From NCBI RefSeq assembly GCF_039969785.1, contig NZ_JBDVNC010000005.1, positions 186,001 to 250,000 on the forward strand: 64,000 nt of DNA, in the 5' to 3' direction. The position numbers and the translations under genes were made by a program. The notes under the pieces were generated by a model. It had not been told where the DNA came from. It ran no database searches and saw only the letters and a program-made list of their open reading frames with translations. The DNA is from Shimia sp039969785 (GTDB lineage Bacteria; Pseudomonadota; Alphaproteobacteria; Rhodobacterales; Rhodobacteraceae). Shown in pieces: positions 42,930-51,618 of the stretch (position 1 is the first letter of the stretch; every line of letters starts with the position of its first letter).

Positions 42930-44075
42930 ATGGCCCTTGATGCCGATACCCCGCTCAACTCTCTTGGCTTTGCCAAACCCCCGTCTCAAACGCGTGTTGT
43001 GGTCGCCATGTCGGGCGGCGTGGACAGCTCTGTCGTAGCGGCCAAACTGGCGGATGAAGGTTATGATGTGGTTGGCGTCACCCTGCAGCTTTATGACCAC
43101 GGCGCGGCTCTGGCCAAAAAGGGCGCCTGCTGTGCAGGGATCGATATTCATGACGCCCGCCGCGTGGCCGAAGAAAAGGGCTTTCCGCACTATGTGCTGG
43201 ATTATGAAAATATCTTTCAGGACGCCGTGATTGACGAATTCGCAGACAGCTATCTGGCCGGGGCCACACCGGTGCCCTGCATCCGCTGCAACGAGCGTGT
43301 GAAATTCAAGGACTTGCTGGAAACCGCCCGCGATCTCGACGCGGATTGCATGGCCACCGGCCACTATATTCAACGCAAGACCGGGGCCAATGGGCCCGAA
43401 CTGCACAGCGCGGCGGATGCCACGCGCGATCAATCTTACTTCCTGTTTTCCACCACCCCGGAACAGCTTGACTACCTGCGCTTTCCGCTTGGCCATCTGC
43501 CGTCCAAAGACGCCACCCGCGCGCTGGCCGCCGAATACGGTTTGGCCGTGGCAGACAAGCCCGACAGTCAGGACATCTGCTTTGTGCCCAACGGTGATTA
43601 TGCCAGCGTGATTGAAAAGCTGCGCCCCGGTTCGGCAGAACCCGGTGACATCGTGCATGCGGACGGGCGCGTTCTGGGCACACATCAGGGCGTCATTCAC
43701 TATACCATCGGGCAACGGCGCGGTCTTGGTATCGGTGGTCTGGCAGACCCACTTTATGTGGTCAAACTGGACGTAGATACTAAACAGGTTGTTGTCGGAC
43801 CCAAAGAGCTGCTGTCCACCCGTGTCATTCCGGTGCGCGAAATTAACTGGCTGGGCGATGAGCCGCTGCAGTCACGCGATGAATGGCACCTGATGGTCAA
43901 AGTCCGCTCAACCCGCCCGCCGCGCGACGCGATTTTGCGCCCCACAGGTCCCGACACAGCCGAAGTTGAACTGCTTACCCCCGAAGAAGGTGTTTCGCCG
44001 GGGCAGGCTTGCGTGTTTTATGATCCGGACAGCACCCGCATTTTCGGCGGCGGCTGGATTTGGCGCGGCGCTTAA
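42930..44075 (+). CDS. mnmA: tRNA-specific 2-thiouridylase
   Basis: 381 residues. It forms 2-thiouridine at the wobble base of tRNA for Lys, Glu and Gln. The PP-loop ATP site VVVAMSGGVDSSVVAAKL, catalytic cysteine in PCIRCNERVKFKDLL, second cysteine in SQDICFVPNGDY and the C-terminal barrel with RSTRPP are intact. Start ATG 42930 follows GGAGATTCCC. An N-terminal extension of about 18 residues precedes the PP-loop, as usual in this group. Confidence 0.96.
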   Translation: MALDADTPLNSLGFAKPPSQTRVVVAMSGGVDSSVVAAKLADEGYDVVGVTLQLYDHGAALAKKGACCAGIDIHDARRVAEEKGFPHYVLDYENIFQDAVIDEFADSYLAGATPVPCIRCNERVKFKDLLETARDLDADCMATGHYIQRKTGANGPELHSAADATRDQSYFLFSTTPEQLDYLRFPLGHLPSKDATRALAAEYGLAVADKPDSQDICFVPNGDYASVIEKLRPGSAEPGDIVHADGRVLGTHQGVIHYTIGQRRGLGIGGLADPLYVVKLDVDTKQVVVGPKELLSTRVIPVREINWLGDEPLQSRDEWHLMVKVRSTRPPRDAILRPTGPDTAEVELLTPEEGVSPGQACVFYDPDSTRIFGGGWIWRGA

Positions 44076-44138
44076 TCACGCTGATTTCCGTGCAGCTTCG
44101 TGCTAAGCTGATCCCCGCTTAGACCCGAGGATCAGACC

Positions 44139-44393
44139 ATGAAGAACATGTGCCAAAGCTGCGGTATGCCGCTCAGCCAGGACCCCGCGGGTGGCGGCAC
44201 CGAGGCTGATGGATCAAAATCCACGACATATTGCTCATATTGCTATGATAACGGCGCGTTTCTAATGCCGGAAATTTCGGCGCAAGGCATGCAGGTCTTT
44301 TGCAAAAACAAGCTGATCGAAATGGGCCAGCCGCGCAATTTGGCGTGGCTCTATACCCGAGGCATTCCCCGTCTGAAACGCTGGCGCAGCTAA
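44139..44393 (+). CDS. Small zinc-ribbon protein (PF12674-like)
   Basis: 84 residues. CQSCGMPL near the start and CSYCYDNGAF form a four-cysteine zinc ribbon. The rest is MPEISAQGMQVFCKNKLIEMGQPRNLAWLYTRGIPRLKRW, a conserved tail with a fifth cysteine. Such proteins are widespread, often annotated as transcriptional regulator-like or AraC-associated zinc ribbons, with no firm role. Its last codons overlap the convergent CadD-like gene by 4 bp. Confidence 0.82.
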   Translation: MKNMCQSCGMPLSQDPAGGGTEADGSKSTTYCSYCYDNGAFLMPEISAQGMQVFCKNKLIEMGQPRNLAWLYTRGIPRLKRWRS

Positions 44394-44956
44394 ACCATGT
44401 CTGTGGCGGTGTTGAGCAAAACATAAGTCCCCACGCCAATCATCACCCAGGGCGCCAGGCGTTCCAGCCATCCGACCAACCGTGCGTTTTCACCCGCACC
44501 ACGCGCCATGAAGCTACCGCTGACCAGCAAAATTACCCCGGCTCCTAACGCGCCGGCCATACCACCCAACCGATAGACCGGGGCAGCGTCCGCCAGCAAC
44601 GGTGTTATCACCGAAAGACTGTCTGCCGAAACGCTCAGAAACGTCAGCAATATAGCAACCAAAGTCGACGCCTCACGCCGCGATCCGCTTTCGTCGCCCC
44701 CGCGCCTGATCAATTCGCGCAGACCCAGAAAAACCGGCACAACCCCAAGCCACCCGGCCTGCGTGGGAAAGCCAAGCTCCATGCCTTCCGCCAGAACCAG
44801 CGCCACCACAAGCACCACAAACTGCGCCCCGGCAAAGCCCAGCATCACCCGACGTCCGGGCAACCGCACCAACATTGCGACCATCAATGCAAGATTGTCC
44901 AGATTAGTCAGCACCAACGCCAAAGACACTGACAGCGCAAAAAGCACCACACTCAT
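44390..44956 (-). CDS. CadD/cadmium-resistance-type membrane protein
   Basis: 188 residues, six hydrophobic helices. NLDNLALMVAMLV (helix 1), MLGFAGAQFVVLVVALVLAEG and FLSVSADSLSVITPLLA show the repeated Asn-Asp membrane motif of the CadD/LysE-type exporters. It probably exports a metal cation or small amine, but no metal-binding loop proves it. It is the last gene of the lipid A operon (start overlaps the lpxB stop, ATGA), an unusual position for a metal exporter. Confidence 0.72.
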   Translation of the reverse strand: MSVVLFALSVSLALVLTNLDNLALMVAMLVRLPGRRVMLGFAGAQFVVLVVALVLAEGMELGFPTQAGWLGVVPVFLGLRELIRRGGDESGSRREASTLVAILLTFLSVSADSLSVITPLLADAAPVYRLGGMAGALGAGVILLVSGSFMARGAGENARLVGWLERLAPWVMIGVGTYVLLNTATDMV

Positions 44957-46125
44957 TCAGCGCGCTCCAGCCTGTCCAGCCCGTCCAGTACGGCCCGCGC
45001 GGCACGCAGCCCCGGTGCTTCGCCACCCCGTCCCAACCGGTCCATGGTCACGTTCATCGCTTCGGACTGAGCGCCCGGATTGCCAATCACATCCAGTAAA
45101 ACCGGGGCAATCCGGTCAGCCCGGCAATCCGCACCAATCAGCTCGGGCACATCTCTTGTTTCGCTGACCAGATTAACCAGCGTTACAGTGTCGACTTTCA
45201 ACATCATCGCAATGATCTGACGGCTCAACCAGTTCATGTCGTAGGCTATGACCATCGGTGTGCCCGCTGCCGCCAGCTCCAGCGAAACTGTACCAGACGC
45301 AGCCAACGCGGTATGTGCAGCCCGGAATGCGGCGCGCTTTTCGCGCTGTGCTTCTTGTTCGCCACGTCCGCGCGGGTCCAGCACCGTCACGTTGCCCGGC
45401 CAGTCCTTCACAAGATCCTTGACCAGCACCGCCACAGGCGCTGCTGCGGGCACTACAATCCTCAGATCAGGCCGTGCATTAACCACATCCGCCACCACCT
45501 GCGCGAAAATCGGCCCCAATCGACCCACCTCGCCCCGGCGCGATCCGGGCAGCACCAGCAAGAACGGTTCATCGCCCAAATCATGCGCCTCGCGAAACTC
45601 AAGCACCTCTGCATCGCTGCCCACGGGTTCGGTCGTGACCGGGTGCCCGACAAAATCACAGCGCATCCCGGCAGCCTGCATATAGGGTGGCTCAAAGGGC
45701 AACAGCGCCAGAACCTGATCGATCATGTGCGACATTTTTTCGGCCCGCCCGGCACGCCACGCCCACACGGTGGGCGCCACGTAATGCACGGTTCGAATAT
45801 CGCTTTTGTCTTTGACAATCCGCGCCACGCGCAGCGAAAAGTCCGGGCTGTCGATGGTGATCAAAACATCTGGCTGCGCCGCAACCACCGCATCGGCAGT
45901 TTCGGATATACGGCGTTTCAGGTGCAAATATTTGGGCAGCACTTCGGCAATGCCCATCACGCTCAGCTCATCCATTGGAAACTGGCTGATCAGCCCCTGG
46001 GCCTGCATCGCGGGGCCACCAATGCCTTCAAACGTCACGTCCGGCACCAATTGGCGCAAACCCTGCATCAAGGCCCCGCCAAGCTTGTCTCCCGACATCT
46101 CGCCCGCGACCAGAAAGACTTTCAT
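44953..46125 (-). CDS. lpxB: Lipid-A-disaccharide synthase
   Basis: 390 residues, GT19 glycosyltransferase. It joins UDP-diacylglucosamine and lipid X in lipid A assembly. Conserved VAGEMSGDKLGGALMQGL at the start, VDEL-type ELSVMGIAEVLPKYLHLK, DSPDFSLRVA, LPGSRRGEVGRLGP and SGTVSLELAAAGTPMVIAYDM are clear. Cytosolic, membrane-associated. Overlaps lpxI by one base and the CadD-like gene by four. Confidence 0.96.
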   Translation of the reverse strand: MKVFLVAGEMSGDKLGGALMQGLRQLVPDVTFEGIGGPAMQAQGLISQFPMDELSVMGIAEVLPKYLHLKRRISETADAVVAAQPDVLITIDSPDFSLRVARIVKDKSDIRTVHYVAPTVWAWRAGRAEKMSHMIDQVLALLPFEPPYMQAAGMRCDFVGHPVTTEPVGSDAEVLEFREAHDLGDEPFLLVLPGSRRGEVGRLGPIFAQVVADVVNARPDLRIVVPAAAPVAVLVKDLVKDWPGNVTVLDPRGRGEQEAQREKRAAFRAAHTALAASGTVSLELAAAGTPMVIAYDMNWLSRQIIAMMLKVDTVTLVNLVSETRDVPELIGADCRADRIAPVLLDVIGNPGAQSEAMNVTMDRLGRGGEAPGLRAARAVLDGLDRLERAE

Positions 46126-46925
46126 CAGAGCACGCGGCCCATCAGGAACAAGCCCGTATCCTTAAACGCCTGACGGGTTTCTTCTGGCTCCAGCATCAGA
46201 ACCTTGCCTGCTGCAACAACGATACCCTCCAGACCCGCCGCGGCCGCCTTGTGCACGGTCGCCGGTCCAATGGCTGGCATATCAACGCGTAAATCCTGCC
46301 CCCGTTTCGGGGCCTTGACCAACACGCCACCGCCACGTCGCAATTGCGCGGGCGTCTGCGCGACAAAGTCCAGCATCGCATCTGTACCCTGCAAAGTCTC
46401 CACACCAAGGCACAGCCCCGCCGCGACAACCGCACCCTGCCCGACATCCAATGGCGACAACGCCAACAGGATATCCACGGCCCGCGCAGCATCACCTAAG
46501 ACTGCGTCACTCGGGTCCGGGCCAACAACCAAGCCCTCGGGCACGGCCAGTTCCATCAGAATTTCATGCGCGCCGACAACTTTCATGCCGCGCTCTTCAA
46601 ACAGCGATACATAAAATCGCAACACCGCGTCGTCGCCCTGCAGAAACGCCGCCTGCAGCGCCGGGATCAGCGTCATGGTCAACTCATCAAGATCACCTGG
46701 TTTCAGGTCCGGCCGGGACATGCCGCCAGCAAAGACAACCTGATCCACGCCTTGTTCTTTCAGATCCTCAAACAACACGCCAAGCCGCGCCAGACTGTGG
46801 TCTCGCAACGGCGCAACCATCTCATGCGGCATGCCTTCAAAGACAATGCGCAGAGCGTCCGGGCGCGCCCGTGACAGATTGACCGGCAGTGCGCCTGCCC
46901 CGGCAACAATAGCAAGTTTGTTCAT
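46125..46925 (-). CDS. lpxI: UDP-2,3-diacylglucosamine diphosphatase LpxI
   Basis: 266 residues. LpxI is the alphaproteobacterial replacement for LpxH, making lipid X. LAIVAGAGALPVNLSRA at the N-terminus (the substrate loop), then VVFAGGMSRPDLKPG and the C-terminal domain with IGPATVHKAAAAGLEGIVVAAGKVLMLE. It sits between lpxA and lpxB, the usual order in this group. Confidence 0.95.
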   Translation of the reverse strand: MNKLAIVAGAGALPVNLSRARPDALRIVFEGMPHEMVAPLRDHSLARLGVLFEDLKEQGVDQVVFAGGMSRPDLKPGDLDELTMTLIPALQAAFLQGDDAVLRFYVSLFEERGMKVVGAHEILMELAVPEGLVVGPDPSDAVLGDAARAVDILLALSPLDVGQGAVVAAGLCLGVETLQGTDAMLDFVAQTPAQLRRGGGVLVKAPKRGQDLRVDMPAIGPATVHKAAAAGLEGIVVAAGKVLMLEPEETRQAFKDTGLFLMGRVL

Positions 46926-46926
46926 C

Positions 46927-47727
46927 TCAGGACCCCGGTGTCAGAAAGGACCGATCCGAATGCCCGGTCACAAAATCTACAATTTCGCGCACGTAATCGC
47001 TTTCGGTTTCGTCACCCAACCGCTTTGCGCGTTCTTGAAATGCGCCTTCGCCTTGGGCCAGCATCTGAAAGGCCGCCCGCAAGGCAGTGATGTCTGCCCG
47101 TGCAACGCCGCGTCGCTTGAGACCAACAAGGTTCAGCCCGTCCAGCTCGCCGCGTGGCCCCTGCACCAACCCAAAGGGTATCACGTCGTTTGTCACCATA
47201 GAAACCGCGCCGATAATCGCGCCCCGACCAATCCGCACCCATTGGTGAATGCCGCACAAACCGCCAATGATCACGTCATCTTCGATCACACAATGCCCGG
47301 CCACAGCCGCCGAATTCACCACAATCACCCGATTGCCAATCTGCGCGTCATGGGCAATGTGACACCCGGCCATAAACAGCCCGTCATCCCCAATCCGCGT
47401 CACGCCGCCACCACCTTCGGTGCCGCAATTCATCGTTACATGTTCGCGGATCCGGTTACGCTCGCCGATGATCAGCCGCGTGTCTTCTCCGTTGAACTTC
47501 AAATCCTGTGGCACCTCGCCAATCACCGAAAACGAGAACACTACACTGTCCCCGCCAATCTCAGTCTGGCCGGTCACCACAACGTGTGATTTCAACTCAA
47601 CCCGATCTCCAAGAACCACGTCAGCCCCGACAACACAAAACGGGCCAATCAGACAGCCATCACCGATGACCGCGCCGTCTTCGACCACAGCCGAAGCATG
47701 CACTTGCGCAGATTGAGAAATTGCCAT
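46927..47727 (-). CDS. lpxA: UDP-N-acetylglucosamine acyltransferase
   Basis: 266 residues, left-handed beta-helix of hexapeptide repeats (IGDGCLIGPFCVVGADVVLGDRVELKSHVVV) with active-site histidine in GDDGLFMAGCHIAHDAQIGN. C-terminal helical domain LKRRGVARADITALRAAFQ is normal. First step of lipid A synthesis. Spacing to lpxI is 1 bp and to fabZ 6 bp. Confidence 0.97.
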   Translation of the reverse strand: MAISQSAQVHASAVVEDGAVIGDGCLIGPFCVVGADVVLGDRVELKSHVVVTGQTEIGGDSVVFSFSVIGEVPQDLKFNGEDTRLIIGERNRIREHVTMNCGTEGGGGVTRIGDDGLFMAGCHIAHDAQIGNRVIVVNSAAVAGHCVIEDDVIIGGLCGIHQWVRIGRGAIIGAVSMVTNDVIPFGLVQGPRGELDGLNLVGLKRRGVARADITALRAAFQMLAQGEGAFQERAKRLGDETESDYVREIVDFVTGHSDRSFLTPGS

Positions 47728-47733
47728 TTCGGA

Positions 47734-48198
47734 TTACTCCTTTGGAAGGTCCATCATCGCTGTGAATTCAACTTCACACGCCAGCTCACCTTCAACTGTT
47801 GCAACGCCTTCGAATTTCCAAACCTTCGCACCCGGCTTGCCGCGCAAGGTCGCCACTTTCATTTCCAACACATCACCCGGCACGACCATCCGGCGGAATT
47901 TGCATTTGTCGAGCCCCATGAAATAGACCAGCAATTCCTTGTCGGCCAAATCCATCGCAACGCCAACCAATACCGCAGATGTCTGCGCCATCGCCTCAAC
48001 AATTGTCACGCCCGGCATGATCGGTTGGCCCGGAAAATGCCCCTGAAAATGAGGCTCGTTCATGGTCACATTCTTGATGCCTTTGGCAGACTTGAACCCG
48101 TCAATTTCGACAACTTTGTCCACCAGCAAAAACGGATAGCGATGTGGAATGATCCGCTGGATCAAACCGATATCAGCACTCTTCAACTCTTCAGACAT
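47734..48198 (-). CDS. fabZ: 3-hydroxyacyl-ACP dehydratase FabZ
   Basis: 154 residues, one hotdog domain. Active-site His and Glu lie in EPHFQGHFPGQPIMPGVTIVEAMAQ; LIQRIIPHRYPFLLVDKVVEIDG is the FabZ start. It dehydrates 3-hydroxyacyl-ACP in fatty-acid elongation and so draws on the same intermediate as LpxA. It follows the ompH gene directly; the lpxD that lies between them in E. coli is absent. Confidence 0.97.
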   Translation of the reverse strand: MSEELKSADIGLIQRIIPHRYPFLLVDKVVEIDGFKSAKGIKNVTMNEPHFQGHFPGQPIMPGVTIVEAMAQTSAVLVGVAMDLADKELLVYFMGLDKCKFRRMVVPGDVLEMKVATLRGKPGAKVWKFEGVATVEGELACEVEFTAMMDLPKE

Positions 48199-48271
48199 GG
48201 TGTTCTCCCGCGTTAGTGGAATTATTTTCCTTGAAAGTCCCTAGCAATCCCGGCCCTGATGGGCAAGCGCG

Positions 48272-48832
48272 CTACTCTGGGTCGGCGTTCAGGCTACTGC
48301 CATCGCCAATTGCCGCATTCAGCCGGGCAATAGCGGTCTCAGTGATATTAACGGAATTGCTGGACATCAGAATGACCCGCTGTTCCAGAATGATTGAAGC
48401 GCGCGCTTCACGCATCAAATCTTCCAAAACGGGCCTGGCCGCCAGAACAAAAGCCGCCTCTTCGCGTTCGCGGAACTGTGCAATCTCGGACGCTTTATTA
48501 TCCTGAAATCGACGGATTTCTTCGACACGCGCATCAAACGCATCGGCGACCGCTCGGAAATCTTCCGGTGTCATTTCCTTGCGCTTTTCGGTCAGCACCC
48601 GCTCTTCTTCAACCAGTTTGGCCTCCATTTGGCGGTTTTCTGCCCGCAAAATGGATTGCTCAGCTTCAATGTCGCGCGTGACCCGCTCACCGAATTGCGA
48701 CTCGGCAAACAAACGCTCGCTGTCCAGTGTCAGGATTGAAGAAACCGGCACGCCCATGTCCTGCGCTGTTGCCGGCGCAATGACACTTAGGGTCGTCAGC
48801 ACCGAAAACAAAAGGACAATCAGGCCACGCAT
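48272..48832 (-). CDS. OmpH/Skp-type periplasmic chaperone
   Basis: 186 residues. Signal peptide residues 1-23 (LSVIAPATAQDMG). After SSILTLDSERLFAESQFGERV comes a long coiled-coil region with many Glu, Arg and Ala (about residues 50-150), the Skp tentacle pattern. It carries unfolded outer membrane proteins to the BAM complex. It is encoded 6 bp after bamA, as usual. Confidence 0.9.
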   Translation of the reverse strand: MRGLIVLLFSVLTTLSVIAPATAQDMGVPVSSILTLDSERLFAESQFGERVTRDIEAEQSILRAENRQMEAKLVEEERVLTEKRKEMTPEDFRAVADAFDARVEEIRRFQDNKASEIAQFREREEAAFVLAARPVLEDLMREARASIILEQRVILMSSNSVNITETAIARLNAAIGDGSSLNADPE

Positions 48833-48838
48833 GGCAAA

Positions 48839-51202
48839 TCAGAACTGCGCGCTGATGGTGAAATCAAACGTCTGCTCTCTGTCGAATTCTTCTTTTTGCA
48901 GAGCCTTGGTAAAGTTGAACCGCAACGGGCCAATGGCCGTATCCCAGAACAAAGCAAACCCAACAACATGGCGCAATGAGAATTCATCATAAAACACCGT
49001 GCCAACACCCGACGTGTTGTCCAAACCCCAAAGCGAGCCGACATCGTAGAACAGGCCGCCGGAAATACCCAATTCATCCGGCAAACCCAGAGGGAATTCA
49101 GCTTCAAACCGAGCCACGGCATAATAATTGCCGCCAAGCGCGTCATCAAAAGATGTGCCGCCGGATGTGCCCCTTTCCCGTGGACCAATACCAAAAGGTT
49201 CAAACCCTCGAATGCTGCGCGCCGTCACAATAAAGCGATCGTCTACGCGGCTGTCATTGTCGGGAGAATAAAGATGACCACCTTCCAGAACGGCACGTAA
49301 TGTAATCTCTTCGTGGAAGACCTTGGTCTCGGCCAGCGCCTTGGCTGTGGTCTTGATAAATGTGTAGTCTCCACCCACGCCGCCAAAATCCTGACCGAAC
49401 TCAAGCAACACGCCCCGGTTTGGATCAAGCCCTCGGTTCCGTGTGTCATACGTATAAGTATATCCAACCGAACTTTTCCAAATATCGCCGCGCGCAGCTT
49501 CTGTATCAACAATCGAACCGGGTGCTGTTGTGCCGGTGTCCAGAACCATATCGGTGTTCTGCAAAGTATATCGCAGGTTCATGCGGCCAAATTCGCTGAC
49601 CGGAAAGGCCAGGCTGGGCTGAAACTCGCCAACAACGTTGCTGAACCGGGCTTCGTCTGGTTCGTATTCCTGATACTTCAACGAGACACCAGCAGCCAGA
49701 TCACGACCCAAAAACGCAGGTTCTACAAATGAGAACGAATAGTCCGTGACTGACGATGCGGTCGAGGCTGAGAACGAAAGAGACTGTCCACGGCCCAGAA
49801 AGTTGCGTTCGCTGAACCGAACCACAAGACCAATACCGTCGTTGGTCGCGTAAGACGCACCAAACGAAAGCGACCCGGTAGGTTGCTCGACAACGTCAAC
49901 GTCGACCACAACCTGATCAGGTGAACTGCCTTCGCGGGCATTCACTTCGGCGGTTTCAAAGAAACCAAGTGCCCGAATCCGTTCTGCACTTTCGCGAATT
50001 TCACGCGGGTTGAACGGGTCGCCTTCCACAATACGGAACTGGTTGCGAATAACCCGGTCAACCGTGGTTGTGTTTCCTTCCACATCGATCCGTTCAATAA
50101 AGATGCGTGGTCCCTTCACCAGCGCAAATTCGACATCCAGCGTGAGCGCGGCGTCGTTGCGTGTGATACGCGGATCAACGCGCACGAAATCCAGCCCATC
50201 TTTCAGAGCAAGCCGCTCAAGCCGCGCAATCGCGTTTTCGACCTGCAATGGCGAATACATGATGCCGGGCTTCAATTTGATTGCCTTAAGGTAATCATCG
50301 GGGTCGGCGCCAGTCACTTCGCTGACAACAGTGATGTTGCCAAATTTGAAACGCTGACCTTCCTGAACGTTAAACGTTACGAAATAACCGTCGCGGTCGC
50401 GCGACAGCTCGGCATTCACACTGGTGACACGGAAATCGACAAACCCGCGTGACAAGTAAAAGTCGCGCAACACCTGTTTATCAAACTCGATACGGTCGTT
50501 TACAAACGTATCTTGCTGGAAAAACGCGCGCAATATCCCGGCTTGTTTTGTGCCCAGAACACGGCGCAAACGACGGTCGGAAAATTCCTGGTTGCCAACA
50601 AATCCAATGCGTTCAATCTCAACAACGCCGCCTTCGAAAATTTCAAAAACCAGGTCCGCACGGTTATCATTGCGCCGAATGATGCGCGGCGTAACACGCG
50701 CCGCCAATCGGCCTTGTTCTGCGTAAGCCTGCGTAATTCGCGCTGCATCGCGCTCTGCCACGCTCAGGTTTAGCACCCGGCGCGACTGAGACTCGACCAA
50801 AGCCTCCAAAGCCGCGTCTTTCAAACGTGCATTGCCTTCAAAACTGATGACGTTGATTGTGGGATATTCTTTGACTTTGATCACCAGACGATTGCCGCTG
50901 GGAACCATCTCGACAGCCTCAAAAAGACCGGAGTCCAATACCCGCTGATAAGCCGCATTCAACTGCCCTGCGCTGATGGCCTTTCCCGTGGTGATCCCGG
51001 CATAATTGACCACCGCAGCAGATTCGATCCGCTGGTTGCCCTCAACCGATACTGATCCAAACTGGTATTGCTGTGCCGAAACACTTCCCGGCAACATCAA
51101 CAAAACCGCTGAAATCAATAATAAAAAAGCAAATGCAGCTTGTTTAAAACGCGTATCGCCGCCGTCTTTGGCTTTCGCCAAAGCTCTACTCTGTTTGGTC
51201 AT
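48839..51202 (-). CDS. bamA: Outer membrane protein assembly factor BamA
   Basis: 787 residues from ATG 51202, with GGAGTTTGGGA before it; a frame extending to 51217 has no such site. Signal peptide residues about 15-45. Five POTRA domains (for example FGSVSVEGNQRIESAAVVNYAGI, NVISFEGNARLKDAALEALV, ERIGFVGNQEFSDRRLRRVL), then the 16-strand barrel. It has the family QLRGF-like loop in RSIRGFEPFGIGP and a C-terminal FTISAQF ending in Phe. Core of outer-membrane protein insertion. Confidence 0.96.
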   Translation of the reverse strand: MTKQSRALAKAKDGGDTRFKQAAFAFLLLISAVLLMLPGSVSAQQYQFGSVSVEGNQRIESAAVVNYAGITTGKAISAGQLNAAYQRVLDSGLFEAVEMVPSGNRLVIKVKEYPTINVISFEGNARLKDAALEALVESQSRRVLNLSVAERDAARITQAYAEQGRLAARVTPRIIRRNDNRADLVFEIFEGGVVEIERIGFVGNQEFSDRRLRRVLGTKQAGILRAFFQQDTFVNDRIEFDKQVLRDFYLSRGFVDFRVTSVNAELSRDRDGYFVTFNVQEGQRFKFGNITVVSEVTGADPDDYLKAIKLKPGIMYSPLQVENAIARLERLALKDGLDFVRVDPRITRNDAALTLDVEFALVKGPRIFIERIDVEGNTTTVDRVIRNQFRIVEGDPFNPREIRESAERIRALGFFETAEVNAREGSSPDQVVVDVDVVEQPTGSLSFGASYATNDGIGLVVRFSERNFLGRGQSLSFSASTASSVTDYSFSFVEPAFLGRDLAAGVSLKYQEYEPDEARFSNVVGEFQPSLAFPVSEFGRMNLRYTLQNTDMVLDTGTTAPGSIVDTEAARGDIWKSSVGYTYTYDTRNRGLDPNRGVLLEFGQDFGGVGGDYTFIKTTAKALAETKVFHEEITLRAVLEGGHLYSPDNDSRVDDRFIVTARSIRGFEPFGIGPRERGTSGGTSFDDALGGNYYAVARFEAEFPLGLPDELGISGGLFYDVGSLWGLDNTSGVGTVFYDEFSLRHVVGFALFWDTAIGPLRFNFTKALQKEEFDREQTFDFTISAQF

Positions 51203-51336
51203 TCCCAAACTCCGCAAGACATCCCAGTTGGACAGTGACTACCGGGAATGCCGCCCGTTGTCAAAAGACCAATGGGCGCAGAAGCTTAAATGTCGTGACG
51301 AATAGTTATCCACAGGGCTTGGTAGACACACAATGA

Positions 51337-51360
51337 CCCGCCACATCATCTGGTGGCGGG
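51337..51360 (-). terminator. Stem-loop after the rseP-bamA small ORF
   Basis: CCCGCCAC (51337-51344) and GTGGCGGG (51353-51360), perfect 8-bp stem, 8-nt loop, no real T tract on the minus strand. It lies between the small ORF and bamA and could weaken read-through or be a processing site. Confidence 0.5.
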
Positions 51361-51389
51361 CCATGCGAGATCATATTTCCAAGGAGGGC

Positions 51390-51539
51390 TTAGAACTGGC
51401 CCAAAATTGCACTGAAGGTGACCCCCACATAGGCACCGAACATCAATCCACCCATGATCGCTAGCGGGAACATAAAGCGATCCCAGTTTACGTCGATCAA
51501 AAGTCCTAGTGCGCGATATCCGTCTTCAATTGTGTGCAT
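51390..51539 (-). CDS. 49-residue membrane protein inside the rseP-bamA interval
   Basis: Frame from ATG 51539 to TAA 51390. The sequence starts MHTIEDGYRALGLLIDVNWD; then residues about 22-46 are hydrophobic (FMFPLAIMGGLMFGAYVGVT, then FSAILGQF), which predicts one membrane helix. Ribosome site weak (CAGAGCTGAGACC). It fills 150 of the 416 bp between rseP and bamA, genes that are almost always directly adjacent. The interval and the good coding shape suggest a real small protein, perhaps acting in envelope-assembly control. No homology recognised. Confidence 0.6.
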   Translation of the reverse strand: MHTIEDGYRALGLLIDVNWDRFMFPLAIMGGLMFGAYVGVTFSAILGQF

Positions 51540-51618
51540 GGTCTCAGCTCTGGTTCTGTCTGTGTATCCCTCAAAGCTAAACAGGGAATTAGGCAGAAAT
51601 GCGGCACCGGCAAGGCAC

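Noticed and set aside
51306..51314. Perfect DnaA box TTATCCACA upstream of bamA
   Set aside because: A single 9-mer is expected about once in two windows of this size by chance and has no companion boxes.
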